Positions 7,288-14,794 of a stretch of 17,957 nt of DNA are shown in pieces. Made by a program: the position numbers and the translations under genes. The notes beneath the pieces were generated by a model. That model searched no databases, was not told the origin of the DNA, and saw only the letters and a program-made list of their open reading frames with translations. The stretch is from Cyanobacteria bacterium UBA8803 (lineage in GTDB: Bacteria; Cyanobacteriota; Cyanobacteriia; Cyanobacteriales; Coleofasciculaceae): assembly GCA_003505715.1 (NCBI GenBank), contig DNXU01000124.1, positions 18,185-36,141 on the forward strand. The letters run 5' to 3'. Position 1 is the first letter of the stretch. Every line of letters starts with the position of its first letter.

Positions 7288-8796
7288 ATGCTGTTTCCCA
7301 GATCGAGTGGCATTTTATTGCATCCCACGTCCTTCCCCAGTCGCTTCGGTATTGGTGACTTAGGGCCCCAAGCTTATCAATTCATTGATTTTTTAGCAGA
7401 CAGCAACCAACAATTCTGGCAAATCCTACCGCTAGGACCTACAGGGTATGGGAACTCTCCTTATGCCTCTTACTCGGCGCTAGCAGGAAATCCGTTGCTG
7501 ATTAGCCCGGAACAACTGCATAATCAGGGACTGCTAACGGATGAAGACTTTGCCAATCTACCAGAGTTCCCAGTTGGCACTATCGATTACGAGCAAGTGG
7601 TTCAGACGAAGCGGCGGCTGCTGCGCCAAGCTTGCGATCGCTTCAAAGTGAATGCCTCCACTGCTGAACAAGAGCAGTTTCACAGGTTTTGTGAAACGAG
7701 AGCGAGCTGGCTGGAGGACTATGCCTTATTTATGTCGCTGCACAGAACCTTTGGAGACGCCAGCTGGCACACTTGGGAACCAGATATTGCCAAGGCAGAA
7801 CCAGAAGCGGTTGAGAAGTGGCGGCAGAAGTTGAGCGATGAGATCTATTTCCGTAAATTCTTGCAGTTTGAGTTCTGCCGTCAGTGGACGGAGTTAAAGC
7901 ACTATGCCAACAATCGCTATATCCAGATTATTGGTGATATCCCGATTTATGTGGCTCACAACAGTGCGGATGTCTGGGCTCATCGGGAAATATTTGCCCT
8001 TGATGAGGAAACGGGCGAACCAGCTTTAATGGCTGGTGTTCCACCAGATTATTTTAGCGAAACGGGTCAGTTGTGGGGTAACCCAATCTACAACTGGGAG
8101 CAGTTGGAGAAAGATAACTTTAAATGGTGGGTGGAGCGTTTTCGAGCTACTTTTGAGTACGTTGATATTGTGCGGATTGACCATTTCCGGGGATTTGAGG
8201 CGTACTGGGAAGTCAAGCAAGGCGAGACGACTGCTATTAATGGGCGTTGGGTTAAGGCACCGGGAGAGGAGTTTTTCCAGGTACTCAAGGAAGAATTAGG
8301 AAATCTACCTATTATTGCAGAGGACTTGGGTTTAATCACCAAAGAAGTTCTGGAACTGCGCGATCGCTTCGAGTTTCCCGGCATGAAAATTTTACAATTT
8401 GCCTTTGGTGGAGGCCCCGATAATCCTTATTTGCCGTTTAATGTCGATCGCAACTCTGTCATTTACACTGGTACTCACGATAACAATACAACCGTGGGCT
8501 GGTTCAATCAAATCCCGGACTATGAAAAGGAAAATGTTTTACGTTACTTAGGCTGTTTTAGCCCCGAAGGTATCCATTGGGATTTGATCCGATTAGCCTT
8601 CAGTAGTGTGGCTAATCTAGCGATTATTCCCGTTCAGGATCTTTTAGGTCTGGACAGTGAAGGCCAAATGAACCGTCCTAGTATAGCGGAAGGCAACTGG
8701 GGATGGCGCTACCGACCGGGTGTCTTAACAGACCAATTATGCGATCGCCTCAAAAACCTAACCTACACTTACGGTCGCGATCCCATTCGTTCTTAG
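7288..8796 (+). CDS. malQ: 4-alpha-glucanotransferase (amylomaltase)
   Basis: MalQ (GH77) transfers alpha-1,4-glucan segments between maltodextrins and takes part in glycogen and maltooligosaccharide turnover in the cytoplasm. From the ATG at 7288 it has 502 residues, a normal length. The N-terminus RSSGILLHPTSFPSRFGIGDLG is typical of the family. The nucleophile is D298 in VRIDHFRGFEAYW, the acid/base is E345 in IIAEDLGL, and the third carboxylate is D398 in TGTHDNNTTVGW. The loop AGVPPDYFSETGQLWGNPIY is also present. The frame extends six codons upstream to a TTG at 7270, but family N-termini begin near the ATG. No clear Shine-Dalgarno is visible. The stop TAG is embedded in the first unit of a heptamer array. 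Confidence 0.96.
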   Translation: MLFPRSSGILLHPTSFPSRFGIGDLGPQAYQFIDFLADSNQQFWQILPLGPTGYGNSPYASYSALAGNPLLISPEQLHNQGLLTDEDFANLPEFPVGTIDYEQVVQTKRRLLRQACDRFKVNASTAEQEQFHRFCETRASWLEDYALFMSLHRTFGDASWHTWEPDIAKAEPEAVEKWRQKLSDEIYFRKFLQFEFCRQWTELKHYANNRYIQIIGDIPIYVAHNSADVWAHREIFALDEETGEPALMAGVPPDYFSETGQLWGNPIYNWEQLEKDNFKWWVERFRATFEYVDIVRIDHFRGFEAYWEVKQGETTAINGRWVKAPGEEFFQVLKEELGNLPIIAEDLGLITKEVLELRDRFEFPGMKILQFAFGGGPDNPYLPFNVDRNSVIYTGTHDNNTTVGWFNQIPDYEKENVLRYLGCFSPEGIHWDLIRLAFSSVANLAIIPVQDLLGLDSEGQMNRPSIAEGNWGWRYRPGVLTDQLCDRLKNLTYTYGRDPIRS

Positions 8797-8919
8797 TTAT
8801 TGGTTGTTGGTGATTGGTGATTGGTGATTGGTGATTGGTTGTTTGTTGTTGGTTTTGAACAACTAATAACAAACAACAAACAACAAGCAACAAACAACAA
8901 ACAACTAACAACTAATAAC
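8793..8919. repeat. Back-to-back heptamer arrays between convergent malQ and rodZ-like genes
   Basis: On the plus strand 8793-8855 reads TTAGTTA, TTGGTTG, then TTGGTGA four times, TTGGTTG, TTTGTTG, TTGGTTT, starting with the malQ stop TAG. From 8858 to 8919 a second array lies on the minus strand, mostly TTGTTTG and TTGTTAG units, ending five bases short of the stop of the rodZ-like gene. The two halves are inverted relative to each other, so TTGTTTGTTGTT-type segments can pair with AACAACAAACAA-type segments in either transcript. The array fills nearly the whole 127-bp gap. Confidence 0.85.
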
Positions 8920-8923
8920 CTTC

Positions 8924-9718
8924 CTACAATCTGGAATTGGCGGCAAACGTCACTTCTTCAACCTCACCTGGGGCTCCCATCTGCTTTGCCGATTGGTCGT
9001 TGAACTCAACTAAGACTCCACCAGCATTGCCAGCTTTTACCACTAGTTTTTGATCGGCAACCCAAGTGCGCTGAGTTCCTTCTGGTAAAACGCCTTCAAA
9101 TTCAGTCTTGCCATCTACCACTACCCTAATCCAGGACTGAGCCTTAAGGGTGACACCCACTTGTACGGGCTTGTTATTTGGACTGGAGTGTGTCCCTAAG
9201 ACAGCTTGATTCCCTGGCGAGAGCAGTTTGGGGTTTTGTTGTTGGGCATAGCTGGGTATGGACAATTCTTGGGTATTGGATGGGTTGTCCTCTACCTCAA
9301 CTCCTTGTAAGGCTGAACGGTTAACCACGTCAGATAAGCCCCTTACGGCACCCATAACCAGTAATACATACAGCAGGTAAAGATGAAAGGGTCTTAATTG
9401 AGCAGGTCTGATGTACTTCCAGGTGGGCTTAGCAAACTGTAGGCTAAATCCTGTGGGAAATTCCCTAGCGAATTCTGCTCCGTTAAGTCCCAGCTCTTCA
9501 GCAAAGCGCTTAATAAACCCTTGAATGTAAACAGGTTCTGGCAATTGCTCTGGCTTGCCCTCTTCAATAGCATTCAACAGCCGTGCCTGAATCCGAGTTC
9601 GGGCAGCAACTTCGTCTAAGCCAAGAAACTGTTTGGTGCGGCACTCGCGCAGGTAGGCACCTAGTTCTTTGAGCTTTTCGAGTTGTTCCTTATTTAAATG
9701 GGGTTTATTCTCCTTCAT
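8924..9718 (-). CDS. RodZ-like helix-turn-helix membrane protein
   Basis: A 264-residue protein with RodZ architecture. It has an N-terminal HTH domain of the HTH_25 type (about 14-90, with LGAYLRECRTKQFLGLDEVAARTRI, then YIQGFIKRFAEELGL), a predicted single membrane segment at about 111-127 (FHLYLLYVLLVMGAVRG), a Ser/Asn/Gln-rich linker, and a C-terminal beta domain of the DUF4115 type (about 180-264, containing AQSWIRVVVDGK and EGVLPEGTQRTW). RodZ proteins link the MreB cytoskeleton to the cell-wall machinery. Whether this one is the morphogenetic RodZ or another HTH-TM-DUF4115 protein cannot be told from sequence. The gene overlaps the stop of the pseudouridine synthase by 4 bp (ATGA), with AAGGAG in the upstream gene as its ribosome site, so translational coupling is expected. 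Confidence 0.82.
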   Translation of the reverse strand: MKENKPHLNKEQLEKLKELGAYLRECRTKQFLGLDEVAARTRIQARLLNAIEEGKPEQLPEPVYIQGFIKRFAEELGLNGAEFAREFPTGFSLQFAKPTWKYIRPAQLRPFHLYLLYVLLVMGAVRGLSDVVNRSALQGVEVEDNPSNTQELSIPSYAQQQNPKLLSPGNQAVLGTHSSPNNKPVQVGVTLKAQSWIRVVVDGKTEFEGVLPEGTQRTWVADQKLVVKAGNAGGVLVEFNDQSAKQMGAPGEVEEVTFAANSRL

Positions 9719-10527
9719 ACACGGTACTCCTTGATATCTGCTGGCACTTTTACTGATGTTTGGTGGACTCGGTTTTTGAGAAAGCGAATTTCAAAATTTT
9801 TTAGATAACGGTAGTGACCACTGAGTAGTACCGGTTCACCTGGCGGTTGTAATTGAATCGGCCCAATCGCGATGCGATGCAGATGAATCACTGGATAGCT
9901 TAGCAGGTCGGCGACCCGACGAATCTGGCGATTTCTCCCTTCTGTAAGAACAATTTCTAAAAGTGTCTGCTGGTGTCGCCGATCGAGTACCCGGATTTGA
10001 GCAGGTAAAGTTTTTTTGCCACATAAGTCAACTCCCTGACGCCAAGCTTCTAGCACTGATTCAGGAGGATGACCTTGTACCCAGACCTGATAAGTCTTAG
10101 GTACGTGATAGCGAGGATGTGTAAGGTGAAATGTCAGTCCCCCATCATTGGTAAGAATTAATGCACCAGTAGATTCAGCATCCAGACGTCCGACTGGATG
10201 GACACCCTGACCCTCTCGGATTGTCTGAGGCAGTAAATCAAGAACTGTATTACGCTTCTCCAGAATGTTATTACACTCCCTAGAATCGCGGCAAGTGGAA
10301 AGTACCCCCAACGGTTTGTTTAGTAAAAGATAAATGAATTGAGGACGGTTACCGGGTTTGAGAAGTTTCCCGTTGACTTCGATCAAATCGGTTTCGGGAT
10401 TGGCTTTTTGTCCAAGATGTGCCACGCTGCCATTAAGCCGAACCTGTCCTGTTAAGATCATTTTCTCAGCTTGACGCCGTGAGGCAACACCCCACTGTGA
10501 AAGAATTTTCTGTAGTCTTTCCTCCAT
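9715..10527 (-). CDS. Pseudouridine synthase, RsuA/RluB/RluE/RluF family
   Basis: A 270-residue RNA pseudouridine synthase. An S4 RNA-binding domain occupies about 3-50 (RLQKILSQWGVASRRQAEKMI and GQVRLNG). The catalytic domain follows, with the family motif GRLDAESTGALILTNDG around the nucleophile D116, then KTYQVWVQG and the conserved EGRNRQIRRV at about 196-205. The family converts specific uridines in 16S or 23S rRNA; domain order and lack of a basic C-terminal extension fit an RluB- or RsuA-type enzyme, but the target cannot be assigned. AGGAG lies about 7 nt before the ATG at 10527. It is the first gene of a two-gene operon with the rodZ-like gene, and is divergent from the DUF2993 gene with only 51 bp between starts. 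Confidence 0.93.
   Translation of the reverse strand: MEERLQKILSQWGVASRRQAEKMILTGQVRLNGSVAHLGQKANPETDLIEVNGKLLKPGNRPQFIYLLLNKPLGVLSTCRDSRECNNILEKRNTVLDLLPQTIREGQGVHPVGRLDAESTGALILTNDGGLTFHLTHPRYHVPKTYQVWVQGHPPESVLEAWRQGVDLCGKKTLPAQIRVLDRRHQQTLLEIVLTEGRNRQIRRVADLLSYPVIHLHRIAIGPIQLQPPGEPVLLSGHYRYLKNFEIRFLKNRVHQTSVKVPADIKEYRV
9727..9732 (-). promoter_or_regulatory. Shine-Dalgarno AAGGAG of the rodZ-like gene
   Basis: AAGGAG on the minus strand lies 8 nt before the ATG at 9718. It is part of the codons for the last residues (KEY) of the upstream pseudouridine synthase, and it decides the start of the downstream gene. Confidence 0.7.
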
Positions 10528-10578
10528 GGTTAGACTCCTGGCACCGACCCAACTAGACTATGTACAAATATTACAAGA

Positions 10579-11319
10579 ATGCGGAGAATTGCAAGCCCAA
10601 AAGCCCCCAAGCTCAAAAAAAGCCAAATTATCAGCACAGTTATATCACCAGCAGTGCAGTTGTGGCTAAGATCCCAAGTAGAGCAAGTGGAAGCCTTGCA
10701 GGTGAGGATAGCCTCTAGTGATGGACAGATCCTCTCCGGTCAAATCAGCACTGTCTCGATTGCAGCAATTCGCGCCGTCTATCAAGGACTGCATTTGAGC
10801 CAAATTCAGCTAGAAGGCACTGACATTCGCTTTAACTTAGGTCAGGTACTCAAAGGCAAACCCCTACGCCTTTTAGCACCTATCCCTGTAGTAGGTCAGG
10901 TATTGTTATCTGAAAGCGATCTCCAAGCCTCCTTACAGGCTCCTTTGTTATCCAATGCATTGAACGAGTTACTAAATACATTTCTCCAATCCAAGGGCAT
11001 CGCCAACCCAGCGAACGATCTTAAAGACCGACAAATCGACTGGCAACAGATTAATTTCGACACGAGCCAGCTCATCCTCAGTGGCATTCTAACAGATGTA
11101 ACAGTGGGCACAACACCAATTGCAATCCGTGCTGGTTTAGTAATGGAAACCCCGCAGGTACTGCAATTGAACCCCCTCCAGATTCAGATACATCCCAATC
11201 ATCCCGCAATCAGTTTAGATGGCTTCCGTGTAGATTTAGGGCCAGAAGTAGATATTCAGGAACTGACGCTGACTCCGGAACAGTTAACCTGTCGTGGGTG
11301 CCTAAGGGTTATGCCTTAG
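10579..11319 (+). CDS. DUF2993 / LmeA-family phospholipid-binding protein
   Basis: A 246-residue protein of the DUF2993 family common in cyanobacteria. Recognisable blocks are ISPAVQLWLRSQVEQVEALQV near the N-terminus, DGQILSGQI, AVYQGLHLSQIQLEGTDI, and LKGKPLRLLAPIPVVGQV. The DUF2993/LmeA family is named for a mycobacterial protein involved in lipomannan elongation and phospholipid binding; in cyanobacteria the role is unknown. The N-terminus is basic (KAPKLKKSQ) but lacks a clear hydrophobic signal peptide or membrane segment. The C-terminal LTLTPEQLTCRGCLRV looks like a natural end. The ATG is 51 bp from the divergent pseudouridine-synthase start. A perfect palindrome begins 5 bp after the stop. 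Confidence 0.8.
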   Translation: MRRIASPKAPKLKKSQIISTVISPAVQLWLRSQVEQVEALQVRIASSDGQILSGQISTVSIAAIRAVYQGLHLSQIQLEGTDIRFNLGQVLKGKPLRLLAPIPVVGQVLLSESDLQASLQAPLLSNALNELLNTFLQSKGIANPANDLKDRQIDWQQINFDTSQLILSGILTDVTVGTTPIAIRAGLVMETPQVLQLNPLQIQIHPNHPAISLDGFRVDLGPEVDIQELTLTPEQLTCRGCLRVMP

Positions 11320-11323
11320 CCAT

Positions 11324-11344
11324 GGTGCGTTACGCTAACGCACC
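11324..11344. repeat. Perfect 9-bp palindrome after the DUF2993 gene
   Basis: GGTGCGTTA (11324-11332), loop CGC, TAACGCACC (11336-11344), followed by CTAC. It starts 5 bp after the TAG stop, a position suited to a terminator, but there is no T-run behind it. The same motif in degenerate form sits inside the MITE-like element at 3961-3987, which suggests a dispersed palindromic repeat family. Confidence 0.7.
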
Positions 11345-11423
11345 CTACAGATAGACTTTCGGTACGATATTTCAACCCGTCCCCAAGTACCTGCTTAGAA
11401 TCCGCCGTCTTTTAAGCGGCAGA

Positions 11424-11696
11424 GTGTCAACTCGGCGTATTTTGAGAATGATTGAACCTCCAAACTCTGGAAGAAGGATATTAGTTTGCCAGAACCGCAG
11501 TTGCCGCAAACAAGGCGCAACAGCGGTATTGGCCGCGTTTCACGTATCATCTTTGACTGATATCACAGTTATTGGTAGCGGTTGCCTAGGGCAGTGTGGT
11601 AATGGGCCAATGGTACTAGTACTACCAGAACAAATTTGGTACAGCCGCGTTCACCCTGATGAAGTGCCTGCAATGGTCAAGAAATTTAAGATTTGA
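11424..11696 (+). CDS. Thioredoxin-like [2Fe-2S] ferredoxin
   Basis: A 90-residue protein from GTG at 11424, or 82 residues from the ATG at 11448; neither has a clear Shine-Dalgarno, and conserved sequence begins just after the ATG. The conserved core has two cysteine pairs, VCQNRSC near the N-terminus and GSGCLGQCGNGPMVLVLPE in the middle, ending with WYSRVHPDEVPAMV. This is the pattern of thioredoxin-like [2Fe-2S] ferredoxins of the NuoE/HoxE-like fold, with four cysteines ligating one cluster. Such short stand-alone forms are frequent in cyanobacteria and presumably act as soluble electron carriers or Fe-S sensors; the partner is not evident from context. The gene follows DUF2993 in the same direction, separated by about 100 bp that includes the palindrome. 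Confidence 0.83.
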   Translation: MSTRRILRMIEPPNSGRRILVCQNRSCRKQGATAVLAAFHVSSLTDITVIGSGCLGQCGNGPMVLVLPEQIWYSRVHPDEVPAMVKKFKI

Positions 11697-12062
11697 CATT
11701 TGGCCAATACATGAACCTAGAGGCGTGTTTTTTTCTTAAATCTCAAATCTTCTTGTTAGTAGCGCCTAACCTACCCAAAATTAATTTTCAAAAGATAATA
11801 TTCAAGCCCTAAGGAAAGGTTCTAGAGTAGATAAAGAGGAGTTTGCTAAAAGCCAAAGGCTTAATAGCTAATAAGTAATCGCTCATGAACTGGGTACACC
11901 AGCACTACCAAAAACTGTTGTTCCTCTTCCACCGTTCCTTTTTACCTATCCTTACTCTATATAAGTTTAACAGATCTGATTGGAAAATGCACACAATTGT
12001 AGGTAAAATTACTTTATATGCCCTGAGTCAGTCACCGATCCCGCAAATCATTGTTACGGTCT
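11697..12062 (+). other. 366-bp gap before the histidine kinase gene
   Basis: I see no convincing gene here. A 64-codon frame at 11885-12079 overlaps the kinase start and has no family signature. A 9-bp inverted repeat, AAGATTTGA (11688-11696) and TCAAATCTT (11743-11751), flanks a 46-nt loop just after the ferredoxin stop and might be a weak terminator. The kinase promoter should lie within this gap; an AT-rich TCTATATAAG at about 11957-11966 is the best -10-like stretch, with no convincing -35 partner. Confidence 0.4.
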
Positions 12063-13703
12063 ATGCAGTACCTCGATAAGAGTGACAGCCGCCTGAAGTT
12101 AGCGCTACAGGTCACAAATACTGGTATTTGGGAATGGGATCTCGTGACAGGTCAACTCAGTTGGTCTGAGACTATCGAACAACTATTTGGTATAGGCTCA
12201 GGAATGTTAGCAGGGAATTACAAGACCTTTTTTAAGCGGATCTTACCCAGCGATCGCCGATTAGTAAAGGCAACCATCGCTCGTGCTATCAAAAAGCAAA
12301 CCGAGTACCGCACGGAATTTCGCATCCGTCATCCTGACGGCAGCATTCGGTGGTTAACCAGCCAAGGAGAGGTTTATCGGGACTCTAACCGCAAGCCGAT
12401 CAAAGTTGTTGGACTTTGCATGGATATTACACCAAATAAGCAAGTGGAGGCAGCACTAGCGCGTAGTGAAGTCAAATGGCGATCGCTGATTCAAAACTCC
12501 TCCGATTTGATTGCAATTTTAGCGGCAGACGGCACTATCCTCTACGAGAGTCCTGCTAGCGAACGCATCCTAGGTTATTCTTCTGATGAATTAGTGGGGA
12601 AACCTGTTTTCAACTACATTGCTCCCCAAGAGCAAAACGCGATCGCACAGGCAATACAAAATTTATTGAAAGCTGGTCATAAAGCCACCTTTCCACCAAT
12701 AGTATTTCATCTTCTATGTAAAGATGGCACTTGGTGCTGCGTGGAAGCCTCTGGAACCAACCTCCTGGCTGACGAGGCTGTGGAAGGTATTGTCATCAAC
12801 GCCCGTGACGTGACAAAACGCTTCCAAGCCTTGCGGGACTTGAAACATACTCAAGACCAACTCGTAGAAATCGATAAAATGGCTAATTTAGGTCAGTTGG
12901 TTGCTGGTGTGGCTCACGAAATTAACGATCCCGTTAGCTTTATTAGTGGCAATATTATCTATGCCTGTGATTACGTACAGGACTTATTAAAAGTTATCAA
13001 ACTTTATCGACAGTACTATCCCCATCCAGAAGCCGAAATTCTAGCTGAAATAGAAGAAATCGACCTAGATTTTATGATTGAAGATCTCCCCAAACTTCTC
13101 AAGTCGATGAAAGTGGGGGCTGAGCGCATCCATCAGATTGTGCTGTCACTGCGGAGCATCTCCAGACCTGATGAATTCAAAATGAAGCCAGTAGACATTC
13201 ATCAAGGTATTGACGATACTCTGATGATTTTGCAGAATCGCTTGAAAGCCAAGAGGGGAAGCCCTGAAATTAAGGTGACCAAAAACTATGACCAGCTCCC
13301 CCTCGTCGAATGTCATACAGGGCAACTCAATCAAGTATTCATGAACTTGATTAACAATGCTATTGACGCTCTAGAAGAGGCAAGACTCTCCAGTCTTCAA
13401 GGCCCTGACGATACATCTTGTTCCTTACCTTTTATTCACATTTCAACCGAAGCGAAGGAGGATAACCGAGTAATTATTAAAATTGCCGATAACGGCACGG
13501 GTATGACAGCACAGGTTAAAGACAAAATCTTTGACTGCTTTTTTAGCACAAAACCAGACACCGGAAATGGGCTGGGATTATGGATCAGCCACAAAATTAT
13601 TGTTGAAAAACATCAGGGGCGATTGCATTGCTTATCGGCACCAGGGCAGGGAACCGAATTCATTATCGAGATTCCGATTAAGCATTCTCATGATAGTTGT
13701 TAG
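12063..13703 (+). CDS. PAS-PAS sensor histidine kinase (orphan)
   Basis: A 546-residue kinase with no membrane segment, so presumably cytoplasmic. PAS1 (about 8-127; GIWEWDLVTGQLSW, then FRIRHPDGSIRWL) and PAS2 (about 135-252; LIQNSSDLIAILAADGTILYESPA) precede a HisKA-type dimerisation domain. The phospho-acceptor is H285 in GVAHEINDP; most relatives have HEINNP. The ATPase domain has the N box MNLINNAIDAL (427-437), the G1 box DNGTGM (476-481) and the G2 box GNGLGL (501-506). The long segment containing DLPKLLKSMKVGAERIHQIV is typical of cyanobacterial kinases. No response regulator is nearby, so the partner is unknown. The first ATG is 12063; the frame extends four codons to TTG at 12051. 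The terminal residues DSC and the stop lie in a heptamer array. Confidence 0.92.
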   Translation: MQYLDKSDSRLKLALQVTNTGIWEWDLVTGQLSWSETIEQLFGIGSGMLAGNYKTFFKRILPSDRRLVKATIARAIKKQTEYRTEFRIRHPDGSIRWLTSQGEVYRDSNRKPIKVVGLCMDITPNKQVEAALARSEVKWRSLIQNSSDLIAILAADGTILYESPASERILGYSSDELVGKPVFNYIAPQEQNAIAQAIQNLLKAGHKATFPPIVFHLLCKDGTWCCVEASGTNLLADEAVEGIVINARDVTKRFQALRDLKHTQDQLVEIDKMANLGQLVAGVAHEINDPVSFISGNIIYACDYVQDLLKVIKLYRQYYPHPEAEILAEIEEIDLDFMIEDLPKLLKSMKVGAERIHQIVLSLRSISRPDEFKMKPVDIHQGIDDTLMILQNRLKAKRGSPEIKVTKNYDQLPLVECHTGQLNQVFMNLINNAIDALEEARLSSLQGPDDTSCSLPFIHISTEAKEDNRVIIKIADNGTGMTAQVKDKIFDCFFSTKPDTGNGLGLWISHKIIVEKHQGRLHCLSAPGQGTEFIIEIPIKHSHDSC

Positions 13704-13741
13704 TTGTTGGTTGTTGGTTTTTGGTTGTTGGTGGTTGGTGG
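13693..13741 (+). repeat. Heptamer array across the histidine kinase stop codon
   Basis: Seven in-phase 7-mers: ATAGTTG, TTAGTTG, TTGGTTG, TTGGTTT, TTGGTTG, TTGGTGG, TTGGTGG. The TAG stop (13701-13703) lies in the second unit; the first unit encodes the end of the protein. The array fills the 44-bp gap to the convergent ygfZ gene. Confidence 0.82.
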
Positions 13742-13747
13742 CCATTT

Positions 13748-14737
13748 TTAATCTTCCATCTGATGAGTTAGGAAGGGAACATCGACGATTTCGCCTTTGA
13801 CTTCTCCAATTTGGACTTTTAAGCCAATACCTCCTGCCTTGGTGCGGATATAGGCTAAACCAAAGGGGCTAGATTCAGTTTCGGTGAAACTCGTTAGCTT
13901 GCCAACTTTATCACCATCTACAGTTATCGCTGTTCCTGGTTGGGCAGATGCCTCTAGGCGCACCCCCCAGAGTTTTTGCTTAATGCCTTTGTAGGTATTC
14001 AACCGGGCTATGGTTTCTTGGCCGATGTAACATCCTTTATTAAAGGAGATCGTTTGCCATAAACCAGCTTCTAGAGGATTATAATCCTCTGTTAGTTCGC
14101 AATCCGGAACGGGACGCCCTTGTTGAATGCGCAACTGCTCCCAAATGCGATCGCCCATGGGGACAGCACCTGCTGCTGTTAACGCCTGCCATAGCTCGGC
14201 ACCATCACTAGCAGCGACAATCAGAGTATATCCTGGTATGGCCAAGCCAGTGCCAACAGCAATCCGTACTTGAATATGACCTACTGTTAGCAAGTGATGA
14301 CTGGCATAAGCATCACCGATAGGCATGGGAACGCCTAACTCGGTCAACAAACTATCACTATCTGGCCCAATGACACTGAAGATGGCATAATCGTTGGAGA
14401 GATCCGCTAAGGTTACTCGATCCATTGGAAAAAGATAACGATCCATCCAGGCCATGAGTTGCTGACGCCGATCGGGAGAGACAAGGAGTAACGCGGCGTC
14501 CTCGGTTACATAAACCGTTGCTAAGTCAATAGTACGAGCGGTAGAAGTAACAAAAACGGTATCGCAACCCTGTCCTGCCTGAAGTGACAGGATATCATTG
14601 GTAGTTTGGTTGTGTAAGAAGCGTAGCCGATCCTCATCAGAGATTTTCAGTAGTCCCCAATGAGACAGATCGACTAGAGCAATTCCCTGACGCGCCGCAT
14701 CAAGTGCAGCCGCATCATTTCCGAAACTTACTGGCAC
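13748..14737 (-). CDS. ygfZ: YgfZ/GcvT-family folate-binding protein
   Basis: A 329-residue protein of the YgfZ (IBA57-like) branch of the GcvT fold. The diagnostic motif KGCYIGQE (within FNKGCYIGQETIARLNTY) is present, with its conserved cysteine. The N-terminal part carries DLSHWGLLKISDEDRLRFLHNQTTND, also typical. YgfZ proteins bind tetrahydrofolate and assist maturation or repair of certain Fe-S enzymes; no glycine-cleavage partners are nearby, which argues against a GcvT aminomethyltransferase. The start is a GTG at 14737: no ATG, GTG or TTG occurs between it and the in-frame stop upstream, and GGAGG lies 5 nt before it. It is the last gene of a likely operon with the two small genes upstream, 57 bp away, and is convergent with the histidine kinase. 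Confidence 0.93.
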   Translation of the reverse strand: MPVSFGNDAAALDAARQGIALVDLSHWGLLKISDEDRLRFLHNQTTNDILSLQAGQGCDTVFVTSTARTIDLATVYVTEDAALLLVSPDRRQQLMAWMDRYLFPMDRVTLADLSNDYAIFSVIGPDSDSLLTELGVPMPIGDAYASHHLLTVGHIQVRIAVGTGLAIPGYTLIVAASDGAELWQALTAAGAVPMGDRIWEQLRIQQGRPVPDCELTEDYNPLEAGLWQTISFNKGCYIGQETIARLNTYKGIKQKLWGVRLEASAQPGTAITVDGDKVGKLTSFTETESSPFGLAYIRTKAGGIGLKVQIGEVKGEIVDVPFLTHQMED

Positions 14738-14742
14738 TATAA

Positions 14743-14747
14743 CCTCC
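14743..14747 (-). promoter_or_regulatory. Shine-Dalgarno GGAGG fixing the ygfZ GTG start
   Basis: GGAGG on the minus strand is spaced 5 nt (TTATA) from the GTG at 14737. It is the deciding evidence for a GTG start, since no other usable initiation codon exists between the upstream in-frame TGA and this codon. Confidence 0.75.
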
Positions 14748-14794
14748 GCAGCTGATTCAAATATTGTATAGGAGAGTCCGAGTCCTCATCCCTC

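Noticed and set aside
8793..8919. CRISPR-like or satellite array
   Set aside because: The unit is 7 bp with no unique spacers, and no cas genes are near; it fits degenerate STRR heptamers.
11688..11751. Intrinsic terminator after the ferredoxin gene
   Set aside because: The 9-bp arms are AT-rich and separated by a 46-nt loop, and the T-run lies inside the loop rather than after the stem.
11885..12079. 64-codon open frame before the histidine kinase
   Set aside because: It overlaps the kinase start and has no recognisable protein features; treated as non-coding leader.
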